Assembly (NCBI RefSeq): GCF_000720635.1
Contig: NZ_JOCF01000001.1
Location: 1-64,000 of the forward strand
Source: Streptomyces sp. NRRL WC-3742
GTDB lineage: Bacteria > Actinomycetota > Actinomycetes > Streptomycetales > Streptomycetaceae
Length of the DNA: 64,000 nucleotides
Direction of reading: 5' to 3'
Positions 17,730 through 25,380 of the stretch are shown piece by piece (position 1 is the stretch's first letter; the number at the start of each line of letters is the position of its first letter). The notes under the pieces were generated by a model that saw only the letters and a program-made list of their open reading frames with translations, had not been told where the DNA came from and searched no databases. The position numbers were made by a program, and so were the translations under genes.

Positions 17730-19148
17730 ATGACCGAGGACCAGCGCATCGAGGAGACCGGGCCCGCCTCGCCGCCCGAGGCCGAGCGCCCGCCGCTCAC
17801 CAGGGCCGAGCGCCACCGCGTGGTGGCCGGCGTCTGCGGGGGCCTGGGCCGGCACCTGGACATCGATCCGGTGGTCTTCCGGGTGGTCACCGTGGTGCTC
17901 TGCCTCTCCGGTGGCCTCGGGCTGTTCCTGTACGGTCTGGCCTGGCTGGTCGTCCCGACCGAGGGCAGCACCGACGCCGACGGCCGCGGCGGGCGCACCG
18001 AGCTCCAGCGGGTGCTCACCGGCCGGGTCGACGGCCAGTCGATCGGCGCGGTGCTGCTGACGGTGATCGGCACCGGGGTGTTCTTCTCGATGATGGGCGA
18101 CGGCGACCAGATGTTCCCGCTGCTGCTCCTCGCCGGGCTGGTCTTCCTCGCGGTGCGCTACGACCCCGAGCGCCGTCGCGGACGCCGTCGCGGGCGCCGC
18201 CGCGGCGGCCCGTACGACCGGATGTACCCGGACGCCGAGGCGTACCAGTGGCCCCAGCCGGGCGACGCCGAGGAGGCCCGCGCCAGGCACGCCGCCGAGC
18301 GGGCCGCCGGCACCGTCCCGGCCGACTCCCCCGTGCCCGGCCCCAGCGGCTACCTGTGGGACCCGCGCCACCCGGAGCGCAACCCGTACGGCGGCGACCC
18401 CGTCACGCCTCCGCCCGTCCCGCCGGCCCAGCCCTGGTGGCAGCGGCCGGACCTGCCCGAGGGCGACCCGCTGCGCAAGGAGGGCTCCCGCCGCCCGAGG
18501 CACCCGCGCCCGCCGCGCCCGGCCGTGGTCCGCCACCCCCGGGAGCGCTCGCCGCTCGGCTTCTTCGGCTTCCTGCTGGCGATCGGCGCGGCCGCCTCCG
18601 TCTGGTCGGTGGGCTACGGCCACACCGACGTCACCAAGCTGAGCACGCTGATGCTCTCCGCCGGGCTCCTGGTGGTCGGGCTGACCATCCTGCTCGCCGC
18701 CAAGGTCGGCCGGGCCCGCAAGCTCGCCGTGATCGGCCTGCTGATGACCCTCGCGCTGACCGTCGTCGGCCGGACGCCGCACTCGATGGACAACGCCGTC
18801 GGCGACCGCGAATGGACGGTGGCCACCGCGGGCGACCTGCGCGACCGCTACAACCTCGCGGCCGGCTCGATCCGGCTCGACCTCTCCGCGCTCGACCCGG
18901 CGGGCGCCGACCTCACCACCAAGGTCGAGGTCGGCGTCGGCCAGGTCACCATCACCGTGCCGACCGACGTCACGGTAGACGTGGAGGCCCGGGTGGGCCT
19001 CGGCAACATCAACCTCCCGGACGGCCGCTCCGACGGCACCGGGCGCCACACCTACCAGCTCGACCCGAGGGGCGGCCAAGCCTCGAAGGGCACCCTCAAA
19101 CTCCGGCTCGGCATCGGGCTGGGCAACATCAAGGTGGTCCAGCAGTGA
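17730..19148 (+). CDS. PspC-domain multi-pass membrane protein
   Basis: 472 aa from MTEDQRIEETGPASPPEAER, chosen over an ATG 9 nt earlier because GGAAGGA is then well spaced. A PspC domain (~residues 27-80, RHRVVAGVCGGLGRHLDIDP) is followed by membrane helices, an Arg-rich cytoplasmic stretch (RRGRRRGRRRGGPYDRMYPD), a Pro-rich region, two more helices and a C-terminal beta-strand domain (~residues 380-472) of the kind that follows PspC in LiaF-like cell-envelope sensors. Divergent from the PspC-domain kinase, so probably part of the same stress response. Coupled by GTGA overlap to the next small gene. Confidence 0.88.
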   Translation: MTEDQRIEETGPASPPEAERPPLTRAERHRVVAGVCGGLGRHLDIDPVVFRVVTVVLCLSGGLGLFLYGLAWLVVPTEGSTDADGRGGRTELQRVLTGRVDGQSIGAVLLTVIGTGVFFSMMGDGDQMFPLLLLAGLVFLAVRYDPERRRGRRRGRRRGGPYDRMYPDAEAYQWPQPGDAEEARARHAAERAAGTVPADSPVPGPSGYLWDPRHPERNPYGGDPVTPPPVPPAQPWWQRPDLPEGDPLRKEGSRRPRHPRPPRPAVVRHPRERSPLGFFGFLLAIGAAASVWSVGYGHTDVTKLSTLMLSAGLLVVGLTILLAAKVGRARKLAVIGLLMTLALTVVGRTPHSMDNAVGDREWTVATAGDLRDRYNLAAGSIRLDLSALDPAGADLTTKVEVGVGQVTITVPTDVTVDVEARVGLGNINLPDGRSDGTGRHTYQLDPRGGQASKGTLKLRLGIGLGNIKVVQQ

Positions 19149-19348
19149 GGAAGCACCAGCTCGACGTGTTCTCGCTGATCGCGGGGGCGCTGTTCACCGT
19201 GATCTCCCTGGTGTACCTGGTCGCGGCGCTCAACGACCAGTCGGTGAACGGACGGGTCGTCATCCCGGTCGCCTTCATCGTCCTGGGCGCGGGCGGCCTG
19301 GCCGGGGCGGTGGTGGCGGTGTCACGGCGCAGCCGGGACCGGAACTAG
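19145..19348 (+). CDS. Small two-helix membrane protein
   Basis: 67 aa starting GTG within the GTGA overlap with the PspC-domain gene. It reads VRKHQLDVFSLIAGALFTVI then a second hydrophobic helix (VVIPVAFIVLGAGGLAGAVV), ending in basic residues SRRSRDRN. The layout (short basic N-terminus, two helices, basic tail) suggests an inner-membrane accessory protein of the PspC protein. No known family recognised. Its 3' end is duplicated immediately downstream. Confidence 0.8.
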   Translation: MRKHQLDVFSLIAGALFTVISLVYLVAALNDQSVNGRVVIPVAFIVLGAGGLAGAVVAVSRRSRDRN

Positions 19349-19376
19349 CACAGTCCGGCGCAGCCGGGACCGGAAC
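19325..19376. repeat. 21-bp direct repeat around the stop codon of the small membrane gene
   Basis: CGGCGCAGCCGGGACCGGAAC occurs at 19325-19345 and 19356-19376 (31-bp period); the TAG stop at 19346 lies directly after the first copy. Looks like a recent local duplication. Confidence 0.85.
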
Positions 19377-19388
19377 CAGGACCCGGCA

Positions 19389-20414
19389 TTACGCCTGCGA
19401 CTGCAGCGGCCCGAGGGTGAGCTTGTCCCCGTCCTTGGTGACGGCGTACTTCGGCAGCGGCTTCTTCGCCGGCCCGTTGACCACCGCGCCGGTGGCGGCG
19501 TCGAAGCGCGAGCTGTGGCAGGGGCAGTACAGCTGGCCGTTCTTCGGGGCGTCCACGGCGCAGCCGGAGTGGGTGCAGACCGAGGACAGGGCGCAGTACT
19601 GGCCGGCCTTGGGCTGGAGGATGTAGACGGCGTCCCCGGTGACCGGGTCCTTGACCTGGGCCGAGCCGCCGACGGGCACGCTCGCGGCCGCCACCGAGGG
19701 TGCCTCCTGCGGGGCGGCGGAGACGGGGGCGGCGGACTGCTTGGGCGCGGCCTTCTCGTCCCGCCCGTAGGTGCGGGTCAGCGAGCCGGCCAGCAGCCCG
19801 GCGCCGCCGATCGCCACGGCCGCGATGCCGCCGTCCACCAGCGCCCGGCGCCGGACGTGCTCGTCGCTCAGGCCCCGCACGCGGTCCCGCCCGGCGCGCC
19901 GGGCCAGGTAGCCGTCCACCGAGAGGTACGGCGTGCCGGCCAGCAGCAGTGGGGTCCAGGCCATCAGGTAGGCGAGGTCGTTGCCGAGGTAGTACGGGGA
20001 GACGCTCCAGCTGACGGTCAGCCAGAGGCTGAGGCTGAGCGTGGCGCCGCCGAGCGCCGCGATCCGGCCCCACAGGCCGAGCAGGGTGCCCAGGCCCACC
20101 GCCAGTTCGCCGAAGGCGATGGCCAGCGCGAACAGTGTCGGGTGGTCGAGGGCGGGGCCGAGCAGGAAGGAGATCGGGCTGCCGCCGGCCTTGGCCGCCT
20201 GGGTCTGCGAGACGAACGACGCCGCGTCGGCCGCGCCGCCCAGGTAGTGCGCGTCGGAGAGCTTGTCGAGCGCGGCGTAGACGAACGTGACGCCGAGGAA
20301 GAGCCGCAGGGGCAGCAGCGCGTACCTGGACGCGAGCGCCCGCCGCTGCGCCGCCCGGTCGGCCCGACCGGCCGCTCCCCCGTCGTCCGGCCGGGAGTTG
20401 CTGGCCTCCGACAT
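19389..20414 (-). CDS. DoxD-like membrane protein fused to a Rieske [2Fe-2S] domain
   Basis: 341 aa with a GGGAAGG ribosome binding site. Residues ~30-170 are a four-helix DoxX/DoxD-type domain as in thiosulfate:quinone oxidoreductase small subunits (RLFLGVTFVYAALDKLSDAH, GELAVGLGTLLGLWGRIAAL). A further hydrophobic segment (VDGGIAAVAIGGAGLLAGSL) resembles a Rieske-type anchor. The C-terminal ~100 residues are a Rieske domain with both cluster motifs, CTHSGC and CPCHSSRFD. A fusion implies electron transfer between a membrane quinone-linked module and an external Fe-S protein. Domain identity is clear; the donor, acceptor and physiological role are unknown. Confidence 0.9.
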   Translation of the reverse strand: MSEASNSRPDDGGAAGRADRAAQRRALASRYALLPLRLFLGVTFVYAALDKLSDAHYLGGAADAASFVSQTQAAKAGGSPISFLLGPALDHPTLFALAIAFGELAVGLGTLLGLWGRIAALGGATLSLSLWLTVSWSVSPYYLGNDLAYLMAWTPLLLAGTPYLSVDGYLARRAGRDRVRGLSDEHVRRRALVDGGIAAVAIGGAGLLAGSLTRTYGRDEKAAPKQSAAPVSAAPQEAPSVAAASVPVGGSAQVKDPVTGDAVYILQPKAGQYCALSSVCTHSGCAVDAPKNGQLYCPCHSSRFDAATGAVVNGPAKKPLPKYAVTKDGDKLTLGPLQSQA

Positions 20415-20507
20415 CGCTCACACCTTCCCTCTCGGCCCGCCAGCACCTGACAGGTCCGGTCCGTATTCTGCCCGCTCCTGAACGCTTTCACTGGAACCGG
20501 GGGGCGC

Positions 20508-20557
20508 GAACGCCCGCGCCGCCGCTCCCCAGTACGGGAACGACGGCGCGGGTGTTC
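20508..20557. terminator. Hairpin terminator (guaA distal)
   Basis: GAACGCCCGCGCCG pairs with CGGCGCGGGTGTTC (one G-T wobble) around an approximately 20-nt loop with internal pairing. Second of two hairpins after guaA. Confidence 0.65.
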
Positions 20558-20564
20558 AGGCTCC

Positions 20565-20592
20565 GGCCTCCCCGGGCGTTCCCCGGGAGGCC
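20565..20592. terminator. Hairpin terminator (guaA proximal)
   Basis: GGCCTCCC pairs with GGGAGGCC, continued by GGG/CCC after a one-base bulge. It lies 10 nt after the guaA stop (minus direction). Confidence 0.65.
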
Positions 20593-20602
20593 GACGGGAG
20601 GG

Positions 20603-22198
20603 CTACTCCCACTCGATGGTGCCCGGGGGCTTGCTGGTGACGTCGACGACGACGCGGTTCACGTCGCGGACCTCGTTGGTGATGCGGGTGGAGATCTTCG
20701 CCAGCACGTCGTACGGCAGGCGCGACCAGTCCGCGGTCATCGCGTCCTCGGAGGAGACCGGGCGCAGCACGATCGGGTGACCGTAGGTGCGGCCGTCGCC
20801 CTGCACGCCCACGCTGCGGACGTCGGCGAGCAGCACGACCGGGCACTGCCAGATCTCGCGGTCCAGACCGGCCGCGGTCAGCTCCTCGCGGGCGATCGCG
20901 TCGGCGTCGCGGAGCAGGTCCAGGCGCTCCCGGGTGACCTCGCCGACGATCCGGATGCCCAGGCCCGGGCCCGGGAACGGCTGGCGCTGGACGATCTCCT
21001 CCGGCAGGCCCAGCTCCTGGCCGACCATCCGGACCTCGTCCTTGAACAGCTTGCGCAGCGGCTCGACCAGCTGGAACTGGAGGTCCTCGGGCAGGCCGCC
21101 GACGTTGTGGTGGGACTTGATGTTGGCGGTGCCGGTGCCGCCGCCCGACTCCACCACGTCCGGGTACAGGGTGCCCTGGACGAGGAAGTCGACCGACTGG
21201 CCGTGCTCGCCGGCCTCGGCGATGATCTCGGCCTGCGCCTGCTCGAACACGCGGATGAACTCGCGGCCGATGATCTTGCGCTTCTCCTCGGGGTCGGTGA
21301 CCCCCTTGAGCGCGGTCAGGAAGCGCTCGGAGGCGTCGACGACCTTCAGCTGCACGCCGGTGGCGGCGACGAAGTCCTTCTCGACCTGCTCGGTCTCGCC
21401 CTTGCGCATCAGGCCGTGGTCGACGTAGACGCAGGTCAGCTGGTCGCCGATGGCGCGGTTGACCAGGGCCGCGGCGACGGCGGAGTCCACGCCGCCGGAC
21501 AGGCCGCAGATGGCGCGCTTGTCGCCGACCTGCTCGCGGATCAGGGCGATCTGCTCCTCGACCACGCTGCCGGTGGTCCAGGTGGGGGCGATGCCGGCGC
21601 CGCGGTAGAGGAAGTGCTCCAGGATCTGCTGGCCGTGGTCGGAGTGCAGCACCTCGGGGTGGTACTGGACGCCGTACAGCTTCGCCTCGTCGTTCTCGAA
21701 GGCCGCGACGGGCACGAGGTCGGTGGAGGCGGTGACGGTGAAGCCCTTCGGGGCCGCCGAGCAGGCGTCGCCGTGCGACATCCACACCGAGTGCTCCGCC
21801 GGGACGCCCTCGAACAGGGTGGAGCCGGTGCGGGAGACCGTCAGCGGGGTGCGGCCGTACTCGCGGGCGCCGTTGTTGTCGACGGTGCCGCCGAGGGTCT
21901 TCGCCATCAGCTGGAAGCCGTAGCACATGCCGAAGACCGGGACACCGGCCTCGAAGATCGCGCGGTCGAGCTGCGGCGCGCCCTCCTCGTAGACCGAGGA
22001 CGGGCCGCCGGACAGGATGATCGCCTTCGGGTTCTTGGCGAGCATCTCGGCGACCGGCATGCTGCTCGGCACGATCTCGCTGTAGACCCGCGCCTCACGC
22101 ACCCGACGGGCGATGAGCTGGGCGTACTGGGCGCCGAAGTCGACCACCAGGACGGGGTCGTTGTCCGGCAGGGACTGGCTGGGAATTGCAGAGGACAC
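20603..22198 (-). CDS. guaA: GMP synthase (glutamine-hydrolysing)
   Basis: 531 aa from a GTG start ([20 protein letters not shown]) with GGAAGG 7 nt upstream; the open frame extends 459 bp further but that part is not conserved. An N-terminal class I glutamine amidotransferase has its nucleophile Cys in [10 protein letters not shown] (~residue 92) and catalytic His in [14 protein letters not shown]. The ATP pyrophosphatase domain has the P-loop [14 protein letters not shown], and the C-terminal dimerisation domain ends [12 protein letters not shown]. It converts XMP to GMP, the step after IMP dehydrogenase (guaB, 37.1 kb). Monocistronic, followed by two hairpins. Confidence 0.98.
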   Translation of the reverse strand: MSSAIPSQSLPDNDPVLVVDFGAQYAQLIARRVREARVYSEIVPSSMPVAEMLAKNPKAIILSGGPSSVYEEGAPQLDRAIFEAGVPVFGMCYGFQLMAKTLGGTVDNNGAREYGRTPLTVSRTGSTLFEGVPAEHSVWMSHGDACSAAPKGFTVTASTDLVPVAAFENDEAKLYGVQYHPEVLHSDHGQQILEHFLYRGAGIAPTWTTGSVVEEQIALIREQVGDKRAICGLSGGVDSAVAAALVNRAIGDQLTCVYVDHGLMRKGETEQVEKDFVAATGVQLKVVDASERFLTALKGVTDPEEKRKIIGREFIRVFEQAQAEIIAEAGEHGQSVDFLVQGTLYPDVVESGGGTGTANIKSHHNVGGLPEDLQFQLVEPLRKLFKDEVRMVGQELGLPEEIVQRQPFPGPGLGIRIVGEVTRERLDLLRDADAIAREELTAAGLDREIWQCPVVLLADVRSVGVQGDGRTYGHPIVLRPVSSEDAMTADWSRLPYDVLAKISTRITNEVRDVNRVVVDVTSKPPGTIEWE

Positions 22199-23160
22199 AG
22201 ACGGCCTTCCGGCAGCGGTATCGAGGTGTCGCGCCGGACCGTCTCCCCGGCGGGGGTGTCGGCGGCGGACGGGTGTGGGGTGTCTGGACACCGATTCTAC
22301 CGGGCTGTCCGGTTTCACTCGTCTGCCCGTCCGAGCGACCGTGACCGGGCGGGGCCGCGGTTCGTTGCTTCCTACGACCGCACGGCCCGCGCCGCGCCCG
22401 CCAGACGCGCCGCCCCACGCCCCCGGCCGGGGGCATCGCCGTACGGACTGCAGGACCACGCGTGGAGCTTCACACCAGTCCACCGGCGCATGTGGCGCCG
22501 CCGACCCCGGCCCCGCCGGGCAGGGCGGCGCCGTGGGACCGTGCGCGGGTGCCGCGGCCGGCCAGCAGGGGACAGCGACCCCGGCCGCGACTGGGCCGAG
22601 AGGTGGGACGGCCGGCGCCGGGGACGCCCGGGGCCGACCGTCGCACCCCCGGCGCACTTCTGTCGCGCCCTTGCGCCGCTACGCGCGTCCCCGTGCGCCG
22701 CAACCGTGCGCACCGCTACGCACCGTGATCATCCGTGTCGGCCCCGAGGGCCGTCCGAAGGCCCCCTCACGGCATCCGCACAGAATCCGACCGGGACCGT
22801 TCGAGAGGCCCCGCGGTAAACGAACTGCGGCGAACTGTGCCGAATCGGTTGCAGAGCAGGCCCTCCGTCCAGCACGATGCTGCGTGTGAACGGTTCACCC
22901 GACAGGCCGAACGGCCTTCGGAGTGGCCCGCCGACGCCGTCGCCCAGGGAGGCGGATGTCGGCGATCAGCTCACGCTCCGTAAGTGACGGGTGGCGCGCA
23001 CCAGCGCACGGACCGTCGCGAAGGGAGCGCGTGCGCCCCGCACCCCGGCCACCCACGCCGGAGCCGCGGCGGGGCCCCGAGACCGACCGACACGACGGCG
23101 CTCCTCCCCCGGCGCCGTCACCGCAGCACCGGCGCGGCCCTGACGCCGAGTGCTGAGCGA
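22199..23160. other. About 1 kb without a supported gene, upstream of guaA
   Basis: No frame shows a recognisable protein or convincing streptomycete third-codon-position pattern. Contents seen: the candidate guaA promoter, a perfect 13-nt palindrome GTGAACGGTTCAC at 22886-22898, and a 36-codon ORF at 22877-22987 (plus) that I do not accept as a gene. The segment is bounded on the right by a perfect terminator, so a plus-strand non-coding transcript ending there is conceivable. Confidence 0.5.
22280..22320 (-). promoter_or_regulatory. Candidate guaA promoter and overlapping dyad
   Basis: On the minus strand a TAGAAT -10 hexamer lies at 22294-22299, about 96 bp upstream of the guaA GTG. The -35 region is weak (GAGTGA-like). 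A palindrome GTGTC-TG-GACAC at 22280-22291 lies over the predicted transcription start and could be an operator. Confidence 0.35.
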
Positions 23161-23192
23161 CAAAGGGCCCCGTTCCCCCGCGGGGCCCTTTG
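23161..23192. terminator. Perfect 12-bp hairpin terminator
   Basis: CAAAGGGCCCCG / CGGGGCCCTTTG with an 8-nt loop, about 80 nt after the stop of the streptophobe gene (minus direction). Confidence 0.8.
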
Positions 23193-23271
23193 CCCTTTCC
23201 CCGACCGCTCCAGGACGCACGAAACCGGGGCCGGTGTCGTCACACCAGCCCCGGCCCCGGCCCCGACCGCG

Positions 23272-25227
23272 TCAGGGGTGCTTGCGCCAGACCTCCGGGT
23301 CGACCGGCTCCTCGGCCGGCCGCGCGTCCGCCGGAGCGGGTGCATCCGCCGGCGCGGGTGCGGGCGCGGGAGCGTGCGAGCCGAGCACCTCGCCGACCCC
23401 GGCCGCGGCGGCCGGAGCCGCCTCGGGCGACGGAGCCGGAGCGGGCACCGGCGGCTGCGGGGTGATGTCCTGCGGCCCCGCCGCCTGCGCCGGGAAGCCG
23501 TACCCGGGAGCGGCCGGCGGGTACGCCGCCTGCGGCGGCACCGGCTGGCCGGCGTACGTCGCACCGCCCTCGGGCCCGTAGGGCGCGCCGCCGTACGGAT
23601 CGGCGTAGGGAGCGGCCCCGTACGGTGCGGCCCCGTACGGTGCGGCCCCGCCGCGGCCCATCGCCAGCAGCGGCGGGATCAGCAGCGCGCCGACGGCCGC
23701 CCAGATCGCGCTCGCCAGCAGCACGGTCCCGAAGCTCAGGCCGAGCGACATCTCCTGCGACATCGTCGAGCGCGCCGAGGAGGTCCACCCGGTCATGGTC
23801 ATCGAGTTCTTCATCGCCACGCCCGCCGCCGCGGTCACCGCTGTGAGCACCACCGCGTGGACGGCCGCCAGGCGCACCCGGTCCACCGTGTCCAGCCGGC
23901 GCCGGTGCGCCGCCCAGCCGAGCGCGATCGCCGAGACGATCGCCGCCACGCCCGTCCAGCGCCAGTCCGCGGTGAGGTCGTGCAGGTCGAAGAAGGAGTA
24001 CTCGACGTTGTGGGTGTACGGGCCCCGCAGGGCGGAGGAGGATTCGCCGTTGTCGGCGAGGGAGAAGCCCTGGAGGGTCGCCCCCGAGCCGAAGCCGAGG
24101 ATCAGCAGGCCCATGTTGGGCATGAAGGCGAACGCCGCCGCGACCTGCCAGCCGTTGTCGGAGTTGCTCGCGGCCACGATGAGGCCGGCCACCGAGGCGA
24201 GGCCCCAGGTCAGGGCGAGCGCCTGGCCCGCCGTCAGCGCCGCCACCGCCCAGCCGCGCACGGCCCGGCTGCGCCAGGCGGCCCAGCGCAGCGCGTCGGT
24301 GCCGTAGACCGCGAAGGCCACCAGGAAGGCGAACAGGGCCGTCCAGGCCAGTGCCTGCGCCCAGCCGGACTCCATGAAGACCTCGATGCCCGAGGACTTG
24401 GAGTTGCGGCCGCCGGAGCCGTAACCACCGGACCCGTAGATGTCGGAGCCGTAGGTGCGCGAGCCGTTCGCCGGGGACCAGGTCGTCCCGGAGACCAGAC
24501 CGAGGACCACCGTCACCGCGGTCATCACCAGGGTGGTGCGCAGCGCCTCGCCGAACGCCTGGCCCCGGGTCAGCTGTGCGCCGTCGCCCTTGCGGCGGCG
24601 CACACCGGCGCGCACGCCGAGCCAGAGCAGGAGGAGCCAGACCACGGTGACGGCCATCGGCACCGCGGTGAACTCGAACTGCGTGCCATGGCCGAGCGCG
24701 CCGGCGCTGCGGGTGCCGGCCCTCAGCGGCGCGCCGAGCGCGTTGAGGGTGACGGCGAGCCCGGCGGTGAAGCGGTCGCCGAAGCCGGGGGTGTCGGCTC
24801 CCCTGCTGCCGCTGCCGAAGGAGCCGGTGGTCGCCTCGTTGGCCGCGTTGTCCGTGGGGATGGCCAGGGCCAGCGCCAGCAGGAGCAGCAGCACGGTCGG
24901 CGCGACGGCCGCCTTGAGCACCGGGCGCCAGTCCCCGCCCAGCCAGCGCTGGAAGGGCGAGCGCTCGTACGAGGGCCGGTACGGCTGCCCGGCGCCCCAC
25001 GGGCCCTGGGGCTGGGCCTGGGGTCCGTAGCCGGGCGGGGGCGGCGGGTAGCCCGCCCCGGGCGGCGGCGGGTAGCCGGGGCCGCCGGGTGGGGGTGCGT
25101 ACTGGGGAGCGGGCGGCGGCACGGGAGGCACCGCGGCCGCGGCCGGCGGGGCCGCGGGCCGTCCGCAGGCCGCGCAGACCGGCGATCCCTCCACCGAAGC
25201 CGCGCCGCACCATGCGCAATTGGTCAT
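23272..25227 (-). CDS. Zinc-ribbon plus multi-pass membrane protein (streptophobe family)
   Basis: 651 aa from MTNCAWCGAASVEGSPVCAA, with a GGGGGGAAAG site upstream. The N-terminal zinc ribbon has two CxxC pairs (CAWC, CAAC). A Pro/Gly/Tyr-rich low-complexity region follows, then ~10 hydrophobic helices (residues ~120-540), and a Pro/Ala-rich tail with a GAAPYGAAPYGAAPY repeat. The architecture matches proteins named streptophobe in actinomycetes, whose function is unknown. It probably sits in the cytoplasmic membrane with both disordered ends inside. Single-gene transcript. Confidence 0.85.
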   Translation of the reverse strand: MTNCAWCGAASVEGSPVCAACGRPAAPPAAAAVPPVPPPAPQYAPPPGGPGYPPPPGAGYPPPPPGYGPQAQPQGPWGAGQPYRPSYERSPFQRWLGGDWRPVLKAAVAPTVLLLLLALALAIPTDNAANEATTGSFGSGSRGADTPGFGDRFTAGLAVTLNALGAPLRAGTRSAGALGHGTQFEFTAVPMAVTVVWLLLLWLGVRAGVRRRKGDGAQLTRGQAFGEALRTTLVMTAVTVVLGLVSGTTWSPANGSRTYGSDIYGSGGYGSGGRNSKSSGIEVFMESGWAQALAWTALFAFLVAFAVYGTDALRWAAWRSRAVRGWAVAALTAGQALALTWGLASVAGLIVAASNSDNGWQVAAAFAFMPNMGLLILGFGSGATLQGFSLADNGESSSALRGPYTHNVEYSFFDLHDLTADWRWTGVAAIVSAIALGWAAHRRRLDTVDRVRLAAVHAVVLTAVTAAAGVAMKNSMTMTGWTSSARSTMSQEMSLGLSFGTVLLASAIWAAVGALLIPPLLAMGRGGAAPYGAAPYGAAPYADPYGGAPYGPEGGATYAGQPVPPQAAYPPAAPGYGFPAQAAGPQDITPQPPVPAPAPSPEAAPAAAAGVGEVLGSHAPAPAPAPADAPAPADARPAEEPVDPEVWRKHP

Positions 25228-25380
25228 GAACCGCTTTCCCCCCGCTCGACGAGATTCCTGGTCCCCCCAGGGAGCCCGTTTATCCCACCGGACCCGAACC
25301 GGTGTCAACCGAGAACGCCGGCAGGAGGTTTAGCCTGCTGAGAGCCCTGCCCGCCGTGGTCCGGGCCGTCACTCAGTCGC

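Noticed and set aside
15824..19348. 1174-codon plus-strand open frame
   Set aside because: Antisense/out-of-frame shadow of the PspC kinase and PspC protein; only its last 68 codons are real (the GTG-started 67-aa gene).
22877..22987. 36-codon ORF (MLRVNGSPDRPNGLRSGPPT...) in the guaA upstream gap
   Set aside because: No convincing ribosome binding site, no recognisable motif, and a palindrome inside it; kept only as part of the unexplained interval.
22923..23156. 77-codon plus-strand ORF ending just before the 23161 terminator
   Set aside because: Position before a terminator is suggestive, but the translation is Arg/Pro-rich low complexity typical of non-coding GC-rich DNA.
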